Source: Rhodocyclaceae bacterium (GTDB taxonomy: Bacteria; Pseudomonadota; Gammaproteobacteria; Burkholderiales; Rhodocyclaceae). Taken from it: a DNA stretch of 64,000 bases. This document shows, piece after piece, positions 41,771 to 50,772 of this stretch (its first letter is position 1; the number at the start of each line of letters is the position of its first letter). The notes beneath the pieces were generated by a model. It was not told the DNA's origin, did not search any database, and saw nothing but the letters and a program-made list of their open reading frames with translations. Both the position numbers and the translations under genes were made by a program. The DNA is taken from NCBI GenBank assembly GCA_016718525.1, contig JADKDD010000001.1, positions 496,001-560,000 on the forward strand, written 5' to 3'.

Positions 41771-43123
41771 ATGGCCAAGCAAAAGCTGAGCGCAACACGC
41801 ACGGTTGGTTTTGTTTCGCTCGGCTGCCCCAAGGCAGCGTCTGACGCCGAGCAAATCTTGACCCGCCTGCGCGGTGAAGGCTATGAGATTACTGGCGGCT
41901 ACGACGGAGCCGATCTGGTCGTCGTCAACACCTGCGGCTTCATTGACGCTGCGGTGGAAGAGTCGCTTGACGCCATTGGCGAAGCACTGGCTGAAAACGG
42001 CCGAGTTATCGTTACCGGATGCCTTGGCGCCAAGAAAGATTCAGCTGGCAATGACATCGTCAAGACTACGCACCCTAAAGTCCTGGCGGTTACCGGACCG
42101 CACGCGACCAATGAAGTGATGGATGCGGTTCACGCCTATCTGCCGCCGCCCGCGCACGATCCTTTTATCGACCTGGTGCCGCCGCAAGGAATTCGGCTCA
42201 CGCCGGATCATTATGCGTACTTGAAAATTTCTGAAGGATGCAACCATCGTTGCAGCTTCTGCATCATTCCATCCATGCGCGGCGATCTGGTGTCGCGACC
42301 GATTGGAGACGTATTAAAAGAAGCTGAAATTCTGGCTGCCGCCGGCGTTAAGGAGTTACTGGTGATTTCACAGGACACCAGCGCATATGGTGTCGACATC
42401 AAATATCGCACCGGGTTTTATGGTGGCAAACCGGTCAAGACCAAACTTTTTGATCTGTGTCGCGAACTCGGTCAGATGGACATGTGGGTTCGACTGCACT
42501 ATGTTTATCCTTATCCGAATGTCGATGATCTGATGCCGCTGATGGCCGAAGGCAAGATACTGCCTTACCTTGACGTGCCGTTTCAGCATGCCAGTCATCG
42601 GATCCTGAAATTGATGAAGCGTCCGGCTTCGAGTGAAAAGGTCCTGGAGCGCATCGCCGAGTGGCGCAAGATTGTCCCCGAGATCACGATTCGCAGCACT
42701 TTCATTACCGGCTTCCCTGGCGAAACCGAAGCCGAGTTCAATGAACTTCTGGATTTTCTTGACGAAGCCAAACTCGACCGCGTCGGTGCCTTTGCCTATT
42801 CGCCAGTCGCCGGTGCAGCTGCAAATGAGCTGCCTAACCCTGTCCCGGATGCACTGCGCGAAGAACGAAAAATGCGCTTGATGCGCCATCAGGAAGATAT
42901 TTCCACCCAGTTGCTGGAAGCCAAAATCGGCCGCCGGATGACGGTGCTGGTCGATGAGATTGACGACGACGGCGCAATCGCCCGATCAAAAGCCGATGCG
43001 CCGGATATCGACGGCCTGGTCTACATCACTGATGGCCACGCGCTTGAAGTCGGCGACTTCGCCGAGGTCAGCATTGTCGATTGTGATGTCCACGATCTTT
43101 ACGCGACCCTTGCACAGGCGTGA
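41771..43123 (+). CDS. rimO: ribosomal protein S12 methylthiotransferase RimO
   Basis: 450 aa. It adds a methylthio group to Asp88 of ribosomal protein S12. An N-terminal UPF0004 domain with cluster cysteines (VSLGCPKAASDAE, VVNTCGFID, VTGCLGAKK) is followed by the radical-SAM motif CNHRCSFC, and a C-terminal TRAM domain (~385–448). MTTase arrangement and length fit RimO, rather than MiaB. Confidence 0.95.
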   Translation: MAKQKLSATRTVGFVSLGCPKAASDAEQILTRLRGEGYEITGGYDGADLVVVNTCGFIDAAVEESLDAIGEALAENGRVIVTGCLGAKKDSAGNDIVKTTHPKVLAVTGPHATNEVMDAVHAYLPPPAHDPFIDLVPPQGIRLTPDHYAYLKISEGCNHRCSFCIIPSMRGDLVSRPIGDVLKEAEILAAAGVKELLVISQDTSAYGVDIKYRTGFYGGKPVKTKLFDLCRELGQMDMWVRLHYVYPYPNVDDLMPLMAEGKILPYLDVPFQHASHRILKLMKRPASSEKVLERIAEWRKIVPEITIRSTFITGFPGETEAEFNELLDFLDEAKLDRVGAFAYSPVAGAAANELPNPVPDALREERKMRLMRHQEDISTQLLEAKIGRRMTVLVDEIDDDGAIARSKADAPDIDGLVYITDGHALEVGDFAEVSIVDCDVHDLYATLAQA

Positions 43124-43176
43124 TCTGAGACCAGGGTTGAACATGCGGTGTGTCTTCGTTGCCGCGAGTATGTGAA

Positions 43177-44571
43177 ATGGTCGATCTAGTTGCCAGTTTG
43201 CAAATGATCGTTGGCGCGACCAACGTAATTAATGCGCCCGATGATATCGCCCCCTATGCCACTGACTGGCGCGGGCGTTATTCCGGCGCCCCGTTATGCG
43301 TGGTCCGGCCAAATTCCACGGAAGAAGTTTCTGCAGCGCTGACTGCGTGCGTTGCCGCCGGCGTTGCGGTGGTACCGCAAGGTGGTAATACCGGTTTGTG
43401 CGGTGGCGCCACACCGATCGGTGGCGAAGTGGTGTTGAGTTTGACCCGAATGAATCGTGTGCTCTCGATCGATCCGGAGAACAATTCGATTGCCGTCGAA
43501 GCTGGTTGCACCTTGCAAGCGGTGCAGGAAGCCGCCGCTCAACACGGACGTCTATTCCCTTTGTCGTTGGCCGCCGAGGGTAGTGCGACCATCGGTGGCA
43601 ATTTGTCTACCAATGCCGGCGGTGTGCAGGTCTTGCGCTACGGCAACATGCGCGACCTGACTTTGGGAATCGAGGTTGTGCTTGCCGATGGCCGCGTCTG
43701 GAGCGACATGCGCGCCTTGCGCAAAGACAACACGGGCTACGCGCTCAAGCATTTGTTCATCGGCGCGGAAGGTACTCTCGGGGTCATCACTGCCGCGACG
43801 TTGAAGCTGTTTCCGCAGCCAAGTGGCCGCCATGTGGCTTGGGTGGCAATTGCCAGTCCCGCTGCGGCCATTACATTGTTGGCGCGACTGCGCGGAGCGC
43901 TTGGTGACGTTGTCACCGGATTTGAACTAGTCAGCGAAGCCGCGCTTAAGTTGGTGCTTCAGCACATTCCCGGCACCCGGGCGCCGCTTGCCGGCGATTA
44001 TGAATGGCATGCCTTGATCGAGGTATCTGAATACCAGTTAGTTCTTGCCGAGGCATTGCAGCGGTCGTTGGCCGACGCCTTGGCGGTGGGCGAAGTGCTC
44101 GATGCAACCGTGGCTCATTCCGATGCGCAAGCCACTATGCTGTGGCATGTTCGAGAGAGCATTTCAGAGGCGCAACGCATAGAAGGCGTGTCGATCAAAC
44201 ATGATGTTTCAGTTGCTGTTTCACAAATCCCGCGCTTTATTCTCGATGCCGAACTTGCGCTTCATGCGCAGTTTCCTGATCTGCGAATTGTTTGTTTCGG
44301 CCATATCGGCGATGGCAATCTGCATTACAACCTGTCAAAAGCCGATAGCGGCTCGAATGAATTGTTCATCGGCCAATCTTCAACCGCAACCCGTATCGTT
44401 CATGATTTGATCGATTCGCTGGGAGGGTCGATTTCTGCGGAACACGGGATCGGTCAATTGAAGCGTGATGAACTGAAAAAATATAAGAGCAGCCTTGACC
44501 TGGAACTGATGCAAACTATCAAACAAAGCCTTGATCCACGCGGTTTGATGAATCCCGGCAAAGTCTTGTGA
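43177..44571 (+). CDS. FAD-linked oxidase (D-2-hydroxyacid dehydrogenase type)
   Basis: ATG at 43177 is preferred over GTG 43150. 464 aa. The vanillyl-alcohol-oxidase-type FAD domain has VVPQGGNTGLCGGATPIGGE and TIGGNLSTNAGGVQVLRYGN. The C-terminal substrate domain has the metal-binding FGHIGDGNLHYN and SAEHGIGQLKRDELKKYKS motifs. It matches D-2-hydroxyglutarate/D-lactate/glycolate (GlcD-like) dehydrogenases; substrate not resolvable. 53 bp after rimO. Confidence 0.9.
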   Translation: MVDLVASLQMIVGATNVINAPDDIAPYATDWRGRYSGAPLCVVRPNSTEEVSAALTACVAAGVAVVPQGGNTGLCGGATPIGGEVVLSLTRMNRVLSIDPENNSIAVEAGCTLQAVQEAAAQHGRLFPLSLAAEGSATIGGNLSTNAGGVQVLRYGNMRDLTLGIEVVLADGRVWSDMRALRKDNTGYALKHLFIGAEGTLGVITAATLKLFPQPSGRHVAWVAIASPAAAITLLARLRGALGDVVTGFELVSEAALKLVLQHIPGTRAPLAGDYEWHALIEVSEYQLVLAEALQRSLADALAVGEVLDATVAHSDAQATMLWHVRESISEAQRIEGVSIKHDVSVAVSQIPRFILDAELALHAQFPDLRIVCFGHIGDGNLHYNLSKADSGSNELFIGQSSTATRIVHDLIDSLGGSISAEHGIGQLKRDELKKYKSSLDLELMQTIKQSLDPRGLMNPGKVL

Positions 44572-44589
44572 AAAATCTTTTTGAACGCC

Positions 44590-44618
44590 TTTACAGCGTG
44601 AAGCTCGCTCCGTATAAT
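44590..44618 (+). promoter_or_regulatory. sigma-70 promoter of the tRNA-Ala/tRNA-Glu unit
   Basis: TTTACA (44590–44595), exactly 17 bases, then TATAAT (44613–44618), 15 bases before the tRNA. The near-consensus boxes fit strong stable-RNA transcription. Confidence 0.8.
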
Positions 44619-44632
44619 GCGGCCTCTCTTGT

Positions 44633-44708
<76 letters not shown>

Positions 44709-44759
44709 AAATTCTGCAAGCTTTGTTTTTAGTTGTACTGCAACACGCAGGACCGTATT

Positions 44760-44835
44760 GACCCTATCGTCTAGAGGCCTAGGACAATACCCTTTCACGG
44801 TATGAACCCGGGTTCGAATCCCGGTGGGGTCGCCA
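44760..44835 (+). tRNA. tRNA-Glu (TTC anticodon)
   Basis: 76 nt with CCA. ATCGTCTAGAGGCCTAGGAC is the usual Glu D-arm region, the anticodon loop is CTTTCAC and the T arm GGGTTCGAATCCC. It is 51 bases after tRNA-Ala, probably the same transcript. Confidence 0.95.
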
Positions 44836-44876
44836 GAACATTGGCGTTCGCAAAGTGAAAAAGCAGCGCCAGACGA

Positions 44877-44910
44877 AACCCCTGACAGCGATTAGCGTCA
44901 GGGGTTTTTT
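44877..44910 (+). terminator. rho-independent terminator of the tRNA unit
   Basis: AACCCCTGAC, ten-base loop, GTCAGGGGTT and a run of six T. Perfect 10-bp stem. Confidence 0.92.
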
Positions 44911-45266
44911 CTTTGGGAATCTGCGCGATCCAGTTGTTAACGTTGATATCGCGTTAGTGGCCGAATTGGAAGTTGTGCGATTCCATCGACAGTCCTCTGG
45001 CGCGATTCAGGTCAATAACCCTTTATTCCGCATATCCCAAGGCGCTTACAATGACTGGCACCGAATTTCCGGGTCGGGCGAAGCATTGATGCATTCTTAG
45101 ATGCTGCCAAAGACAGGAAAATTGTCTTCGTATCAGGCTGTCAGGAAAGTATCCAGGATCAGGTTGAGCTACATTGCCTATATCTTGTCAAAGGTTTTGC
45201 GGTAGACATGACGACATGCCTGGCCGTTCGCGGCGCGATCAGGCCTTCAATGGAAAAGGAGAACGC
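44911..45266. other. gene-free stretch
   Basis: I see no supported gene, repeat or RNA here. The last bases carry AAAAGGAGAA, the ribosome site of the next gene. Confidence 0.5.
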
Positions 45267-45806
45267 ATGCGATCGATACTTTTTGTGTTCGCTAAAACGC
45301 TTGTGTTGTGCGGTGTTTGCTCGCATCTGGCCTCGGCGCAAGTAAACGCCGCCGTTGCGCCGTCCGCGTGGGAGCCCTTGTATTGGGATCAGTTGATGAT
45401 CGCTGTAAAGGATGCGCAACAACGCGGTGCGAAAATAGAGGCTGAAGGTCTATGCGCACAGGCGATTCCGTATGTCGAGGTTCAGGCTGTCAAGGCACTG
45501 CGTGATCATGCAGAACTCCTTGAGGCTCAGAAATCCGCAAGCGCCTCAGATGTACGTGCCAAAGCGGAAAGACTAGCGCAGGTAAAGGCGGAGCAAGCGC
45601 GAGCCAACGGACCTGGCAGTATGTACCTCGGTTTCTCACCATGGGAAGAACTCTTTGTCTACGTTGGTGCTTTACAGCTGTTGCAGCGCGATTCAGAAGC
45701 ACAAGCGGTACGCGTGCTCGCAATAGCCTACAGGCGCAGCCAGGAGGCCTACGTACGTCGCAGCATACTGATGCGCGAGCACAAAGATCCGCGTGGCGAA
45801 TGTTAA
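45267..45806 (+). CDS. secreted alpha-helical protein of unknown function
   Basis: 179 aa with a strong ribosome site (AAAAGGAGAACGC). The signal peptide MRSILFVFAKTLVLCGVCSH is cut near ASAQ. The mature part is helical, Ala/Glu/Arg-rich (VRAKAERLAQVKAEQARANG) and probably forms a short coiled coil, with a Trp/Phe-rich middle (YLGFSPWEELFVYVGALQLL). No family recognised. It stands alone. Confidence 0.65.
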   Translation: MRSILFVFAKTLVLCGVCSHLASAQVNAAVAPSAWEPLYWDQLMIAVKDAQQRGAKIEAEGLCAQAIPYVEVQAVKALRDHAELLEAQKSASASDVRAKAERLAQVKAEQARANGPGSMYLGFSPWEELFVYVGALQLLQRDSEAQAVRVLAIAYRRSQEAYVRRSILMREHKDPRGEC

Positions 45807-46000
45807 GCCGGGCACTGTCGAGATGAGACTCAACTGCCTAGCCGTTCAAACCAGTCTTTGGCGGGCTGCATCACGCTGGTGCCGGCAATTCCGTGTGAAA
45901 ATCACCCCTTGATGGGTCCGGTATCAGATTTACATAGCAGTTCGGCAGCGACCAATACGAGGCAGGGCGAGATCAAAGCATCACGTTATTGGAGTCGGTA

Positions 46001-46804
46001 GTGGCGATTATTGATGTTTGGGCCCAACACCCAACCCAACGATTTCTGGCAGAACCATTTTTTGATTCTTTGAAGAAATGGACTGGTCAGGATCTGCAGG
46101 ATGTTCCGCTCGAACTCACCGCATCCGAGATGCAAGCGGCGGGCGTGGGGAGGGCGCTTATCTCCGCATGGTATGGCCCTGGCGGGGCGCTGATCAGCAA
46201 CGAGGAAGTTCTGGGATACGTAAAGAAATTTCCTGATCTGTTCGTTGGTATTGCCTCCGCCGATTTGCGAAATCCTGTTGCAGCGGTAAGGACATTACGT
46301 CACTTTGTCACCGAGCACGGATTCAAGGGGCTGCGCATTGTTCAATGGTTGTGGGAGTTACCCTGTACTCATCCCTTGTATTACCCGTTGTATGCAGCCT
46401 GTGTTGAGTTGGAAGTTCCCGTTTGCCTGCAGGTCGGCCTGACCGGGCCATTGCGTAGTTCAGAAACCGGGCGTCCGCTGCATATTGAGCGAGTCGCACT
46501 GGACTTTCCTGAACTGAAAATCGTGTGTGGACATATTGGGTATCCATGGCATACCGAAATGATCGCGTTCGCAACCAAGTTCCCGAACATTTATATCGAT
46601 ACATCGGCATACAAGCCAAAGCGCTATCCAGCGGAACTCGTGGCTTATATGAAGGCGCATGGCAAGCACAAGGTGATGTTTGGCTCCAACTACCCTATGC
46701 TCACTCCAAAAGCCTGTCTGGATGAGCTGAGTGTGCTGGGTCTTGATGTTGAAACCACCGAGTTGTTCACCTGCAAGAACGCAAAATCGGTTTTTGCGCT
46801 TTAA
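46001..46804 (+). CDS. amidohydrolase-2-family TIM-barrel protein
   Basis: GTG at 46001 is preferred, with GGAG seven bases before it; TTG 45989 is the alternative. About 267 aa. Barrel segments typical of the family: VGIASADLRNPVAAVRTLRH, GFKGLRIVQWLWELPCTHPL, LKIVCGHIGYPWHTEMIAFA. The usual N-terminal metal pair HxH is replaced by WAQH and the late GSD-x-P appears as GSNYP. So it may have changed metal dependence or be a lactonase/decarboxylase-like relative. Cytoplasmic. Confidence 0.75.
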   Translation: MAIIDVWAQHPTQRFLAEPFFDSLKKWTGQDLQDVPLELTASEMQAAGVGRALISAWYGPGGALISNEEVLGYVKKFPDLFVGIASADLRNPVAAVRTLRHFVTEHGFKGLRIVQWLWELPCTHPLYYPLYAACVELEVPVCLQVGLTGPLRSSETGRPLHIERVALDFPELKIVCGHIGYPWHTEMIAFATKFPNIYIDTSAYKPKRYPAELVAYMKAHGKHKVMFGSNYPMLTPKACLDELSVLGLDVETTELFTCKNAKSVFAL

Positions 46805-46871
46805 GTGATGACACCTTGCAACAGGTGCCAAGGCCTCAAAGTGATGGGGCGGAGCCGTTACGGTATGTCGC

Positions 46872-47048
46872 ATGAAAAAAACAATGATCACCGTATCCGT
46901 TAGCGTTGATGTTCCGACCCTTGCTACGGGAGTGCCGTATTACACCAGCGCATTCACTAGCGCTGGACCTTTAAGCAAACCATGTACAGTTCTTCGAACA
47001 TCCGCGCCATGGTTCGGTGCCAATGCGATGAAAGTAGTCCGCCTGTGA
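46872..47048 (+). pseudogene. VOC/glyoxalase-like N-terminal stub
   Basis: The frame MKKTMITVSVSVDVPTLATG, then VPYYTSAF, resembles the first strand and helix of vicinal-oxygen-chelate proteins. The remainder (TSAGPLSKPCTVLRTSAPWF) does not continue the fold and a stop comes at codon 59; normal members are ~120–140 aa. Probably a deletion remnant. Confidence 0.4.
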
Positions 47049-47485
47049 AATTGACGCCGCGAGTTCGTCGCGTGCTGCAAGCGATTCTGTACGAGGTCTT
47101 TGCGATCGCTTTCGTTGGTCCTGTGCTGAGCTTCGCTTTCGACCAACCGGTTACTTCAACACTTGGTTTGGCTTTTGTCCTGTCGAGCATCGCCCTCGGC
47201 TGGAACTATGTATTCAACGCAATTTTCGAGCATTGGGAGGCACGTCAATCCGTGCGGGGGCGCTCGCTTGGCAGGCGTTTGGCGCATGGCATCGGCTTCG
47301 AAGGCGGCCTTGTGATCATCCTGATACCGGTGATGGCGTTTTGGCTGGACATCACGCCGCTGAATGCATTTCTTGCAAATCTCGGGCTGCTGATTTTTTT
47401 CTTCATCTATGCGATCGTATTTACCTGGGCATTCGACCGTGTCTTTGGACTGCCGGAATCTGCCGCTGTACGCAATGAAACTTAA
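47045..47485 (+). CDS. PACE-family multidrug efflux protein
   Basis: GTG at 47045 gives the family-like N-terminus KLTPRVRRVLQAILYEVFAI; ATG 47009 is possible. 146 aa, with four membrane helices in two BTP repeats: AILYEVFAIAFVGPVLSFAF with WNYVFNAIFEHWEAR, and GFEGGLVIILIPVMAFWLDI with FTWAFDRVFG. Proteobacterial antimicrobial compound efflux (PACE) transporters such as AceI export biguanides and other cationic biocides. The Glu in the first helix, needed for proton coupling, is kept. Confidence 0.88.
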   Translation: MKLTPRVRRVLQAILYEVFAIAFVGPVLSFAFDQPVTSTLGLAFVLSSIALGWNYVFNAIFEHWEARQSVRGRSLGRRLAHGIGFEGGLVIILIPVMAFWLDITPLNAFLANLGLLIFFFIYAIVFTWAFDRVFGLPESAAVRNET

Positions 47486-47561
47486 CCTGAGAGATATCGG
47501 AACCCGGATTTTCAGGGTTCAATTGCACCAGGGATGGTCGCCGCTTGCGCAAGTATGCTGA

Positions 47562-47933
47562 CTACTTGGTGCACACCGCCTTCAGTCCGTTTTGCCCCAT
47601 GGTCTCGGGAGCGATATCCCGCCATTCGGTGGTCTTGTAAAAGGTATACAGCTTCTTGCCTGTCGCTTTTGGACCTGAATAACCAGAAGCCGAGAGCATT
47701 CTGACCCGCTCACCATTGCAATCGTACTCCCACAGGATACGTGAGGACAATGTGCCATCGTTGCTGGCTTTCATTTCGTCATGAAGTTGCCAGACGGTGC
47801 GCAGGTTGCCGTCTTTGCGCAGCGTGGTCAGATCAATGTATACCGTCGCGTCGTCGTTATCACTGAGCTTGATCCAATCAGCAAAGGCTAAGTTGGATGC
47901 AATCAACAGGTAGACCAGCAGAATTTTTTTCAT
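47562..47933 (-). CDS. surface-adhesin-E-like secreted protein (copy A)
   Basis: 123 aa with a signal peptide (MKKILLVYLLIASNLAFADW). The mature ~105 residues fit the surface-adhesin E pattern: VYIDLTTLRKDGNLRTVWQL, RILWEYDCNGERVRMLSASG, and a final Cys (AVCTK) that likely pairs with the central one. Structural homologues bind plasminogen/laminin in Haemophilus; here the role is unknown. 52 bp downstream of a paralogue with the same strand. Confidence 0.75.
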   Translation of the reverse strand: MKKILLVYLLIASNLAFADWIKLSDNDDATVYIDLTTLRKDGNLRTVWQLHDEMKASNDGTLSSRILWEYDCNGERVRMLSASGYSGPKATGKKLYTFYKTTEWRDIAPETMGQNGLKAVCTK

Positions 47934-47985
47934 CGTGAGCAGAATGGCGGGGTACGCCGGAAGAAATCGCGAAACAACGGACTAA

Positions 47986-48357
47986 CTAGTTGGCGCACAC
48001 CATCTTGAGAATATCGTCGGCAACCGTATTTGGCCGGATATCGCTCCAGGGTGAAGGTTCGGTAATGGTAGACAGGGTTTTTCCGCCTGCCATCAATTCG
48101 GAATGTGATGTAGCTGAAAGAAATCGCTTGCGCCGGGCGTTGCAGTCATACTCTTCACGGTAGCGCCGGGAAAGCTCACCGTCGCTATCACGGACTTTCA
48201 GATCCTGAATTCCCCACACCTTGCGGAAGTCTCCATCCTTGCGGACGGTAGTCGGGTCGATAAACAGACTGTTATCGCCAAAAGTGCCGACATTCACCCA
48301 TTCGGCTGCGACAGGTCCGGTGGCCAACAATGTGCAAATAAACAGAAAATTCTTCAA
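47986..48357 (-). CDS. surface-adhesin-E-like secreted protein (copy B)
   Basis: Also 123 aa, with the same layout as copy A: signal peptide, LFIDPTTVRKDGDFRKVWGI, REEYDCNARRKRFLSATSHS and a C-terminal MVCAN. The two are equal in length and plainly paralogous, but diverged in sequence, so the duplication is old. Probably co-transcribed, B first. Confidence 0.75.
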   Translation of the reverse strand: MKNFLFICTLLATGPVAAEWVNVGTFGDNSLFIDPTTVRKDGDFRKVWGIQDLKVRDSDGELSRRYREEYDCNARRKRFLSATSHSELMAGGKTLSTITEPSPWSDIRPNTVADDILKMVCAN

Positions 48358-48541
48358 GGCATTAACTCTATCAATGGCAACGCCAAATCATAGCGCACGC
48401 CGATTACTGGAATACACTCGAGGCAGGAACAACGTCAATCGCGTTCAATTTTATTTTGAATCCGGTTTGTCCATCGTGAATCGCCTTCCACTGTTGGCGA
48501 CGTGGGCCAGGAGCCTTCGCCGCCTTGTATCTGGGTAATCA

Positions 48542-49702
48542 ATGGTTAAAGAATTTGCCTTCATCAACTTGTTTCGCGCAATCGCAGCGTTCTGGGTGCT
48601 TGCCGCGCATTGCATGATCTGGGGCGGATGGTATGGCGTACCCCTGCCATCGGCAAAGATCGCGGTAGATTTGTTCATGATGATTTCAGGCTATCTGATG
48701 GCGGCTAATGCAATCGCCAGAAGCCACTTTGAGCCGCTGACCACTTCAAGAAATTGGCTGCGCTTTTGGCTGCGACGATTCTTCAGGTTGGCACCTGCGT
48801 ACTACCTGTCGCTGGCATTTGTCGTTGCTTCCAGCAGCTATTTTCTGGATGGTTATCAGGCGTTGCAGTTGCTCAATCCAGAGCAGTGGCCCGCAGGTGG
48901 TCCGTACGATCCGGCACAGATTGAATACAGCCTGGATAACATTTTGCTGCACCTCAGTTTTTTGTTTGGCTTGCATCCAAAGTATTCGTTCTCCACGTTC
49001 TTGCCTGACTGGAGTCTGAGTCTCGAAATGCAGTTCTATTTCGTATTCCCGGCCTTGTTTCTCTTGATGAGCCGGGCGGGGTCAATCAAAGTTGCGCTGC
49101 TGGTCGGGATACCGGTTTTTATCATCGGGTACCAGATAAACCGGTTTCTGCATTATCCCGAACCATCGATGTTGCTGTTGAAGCTGAACTACTTTATCGC
49201 CGGCATTCTGCTATTCCAATTTTTGCAAACAGGCTTGAGCAGGCGACGACGCTGTGCGCTTGCAGTGAGTGCAGTTGTACTGGTATCACTTGAGTTCAAG
49301 TACCGCAGCGAGCTTATTGTGTTGCCGGTGTTGCTGCTTTCAATGATGAGTCTTGGCTGGCTGGAAGCGGTGAATCGGACACCTCAAACGATATCGAGGT
49401 TTGTCAATAGTCGATTTGTCCGCTTCGCCTCCGACTCGTCCTATTGCGTTTATCTCTTTCACGGGCTGTTCATTTCTGCCTGCGGGTTGATCATCGCCGA
49501 TGATCCGGAACTGCTTGCGCTGACACCGCCCCATCGTGTTGGCGTCATGCTGGTGTTTGTCAGCGCCGCAGCCTATCTAACCGCGTTTGTGGTGTATCGG
49601 CTGGTGGAACTGCCCGGGATTCAATTCGGCAAGCGACTGGTAGATAAAGTTGCACCACGAGCACAAGCACGGGGCAGCGCAGATGCTGGAGACGTGACAT
49701 AG
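48542..49702 (+). CDS. acyltransferase-3 family membrane protein (OafA-like)
   Basis: 386 aa with about ten membrane helices. The N-terminal motif INLFRAIAAFWVLAAHCMIW contains the catalytic-type His, and RFWLRRFFRLAPAYYLSLAF is the typical second motif with RxxR. The family acylates surface or secreted sugars (O-antigen, exopolysaccharide, antibiotics). No glycan locus is nearby, so substrate is open. Confidence 0.88.
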   Translation: MVKEFAFINLFRAIAAFWVLAAHCMIWGGWYGVPLPSAKIAVDLFMMISGYLMAANAIARSHFEPLTTSRNWLRFWLRRFFRLAPAYYLSLAFVVASSSYFLDGYQALQLLNPEQWPAGGPYDPAQIEYSLDNILLHLSFLFGLHPKYSFSTFLPDWSLSLEMQFYFVFPALFLLMSRAGSIKVALLVGIPVFIIGYQINRFLHYPEPSMLLLKLNYFIAGILLFQFLQTGLSRRRRCALAVSAVVLVSLEFKYRSELIVLPVLLLSMMSLGWLEAVNRTPQTISRFVNSRFVRFASDSSYCVYLFHGLFISACGLIIADDPELLALTPPHRVGVMLVFVSAAAYLTAFVVYRLVELPGIQFGKRLVDKVAPRAQARGSADAGDVT

Positions 49703-49839
49703 CGATATGACCTGCGCGGCGTTGGCAATTTGACGCCGTCCTGTCACGCGCAACGGCGCAGAGTGCGTCTTTTGCGCGACCGCCTTGTTGAATGGTTGTT
49801 TCTGTTTTTGCATTTGCTTCATCAGCACCAAACGGCTGA

Positions 49840-50718
49840 TTAGCTGGTCACCGGCGGTCGGGTCGCCACCCAGAGGCCACCCAAACACAGTGCAATGCCA
49901 ACGCCAGTGATGGGCACCGGACGCCAACCTTCGAGCGCACCGGAAATGACCAGCGCAATGACCGGAACGACCATACCGATGAAAGCTGCGCGCCCCGATC
50001 CTTGGCGCTGCGCGAGCTTGAAATACAACAAAAATGCGGCAACGGAGCCGAAAGCACTCAAGTAGATCATCCCCAGCCAGTAGCTCAGGCGCGGATCGAT
50101 ATGAAATTTCGCGCCGCTGGCGATGGCGACCAGCAGCACTACCAAAGCGCCATAAGCCATTGACCATGCCAGCAGTGGCACCAGCGCCATCCCGTGGCGC
50201 GAGATGCGCAAGGTCAGAATGTTGCCGAGCGACGCGAATAGCACGGCCATCAGGCCGAGGCCGATGCCAAGCCACAAATTCGGGTTCGCCGTGGCAGCGG
50301 TGATGTCCGGCGAAAATATCAATGCGATCCCGCTGACACCAAGGCAGGCGCCGATCACCACACGCCGCGAAATCGGCTGACCAAGAAACAATGCGCCACC
50401 AATAGCGTTGGTAAATATCATCAACGAGAACAATACGGCGAGCAATCCGGAGGCCATGTAACGCTCCGCTTCGTAGGTGCCGGCATAGTTCAATCCATAT
50501 TGCAGCGCACCGGTCAGCACCAGCCATGGATGAACATTGCCGCTCACGCGCAGGGACTCGCCTCGCCACACCGCCAGAGCGAAAAGAATCGCACTGGCCA
50601 GTCCGAAGCGCATTGCCACCGAATACATGGCTGGCACGTCGCCGATCTCGTAAAGGATGACATGCCAGGTGGTGGCCCAAATCAACGTCGGCGCCCAGAA
50701 CAGGAAACGATCAGACAA
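49840..50718 (-). CDS. EamA/DMT-superfamily transporter
   Basis: 292 aa with ten predicted helices as two EamA repeats (residues ~5–130 and ~145–285). Typical features are FWAPTLIWATTWHVILYEIG at the start and RAAFIGMVVPVIALVISGAL in the second repeat. Likely an inner-membrane exporter of amino acids or metabolites. It has no close partner; the LysE gene is on the same strand 55 bp upstream. Confidence 0.88.
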   Translation of the reverse strand: MSDRFLFWAPTLIWATTWHVILYEIGDVPAMYSVAMRFGLASAILFALAVWRGESLRVSGNVHPWLVLTGALQYGLNYAGTYEAERYMASGLLAVLFSLMIFTNAIGGALFLGQPISRRVVIGACLGVSGIALIFSPDITAATANPNLWLGIGLGLMAVLFASLGNILTLRISRHGMALVPLLAWSMAYGALVVLLVAIASGAKFHIDPRLSYWLGMIYLSAFGSVAAFLLYFKLAQRQGSGRAAFIGMVVPVIALVISGALEGWRPVPITGVGIALCLGGLWVATRPPVTS

Positions 50719-50772
50719 GCGCGTTCCCGTCCCGTCGCTTGCAACGGTGCATGACGACGTTCAAAGGTAGCT

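Noticed and set aside
41060..41854. 264-codon minus-strand open frame
   Set aside because: Antisense to phaR; no ribosome site and no known domain.
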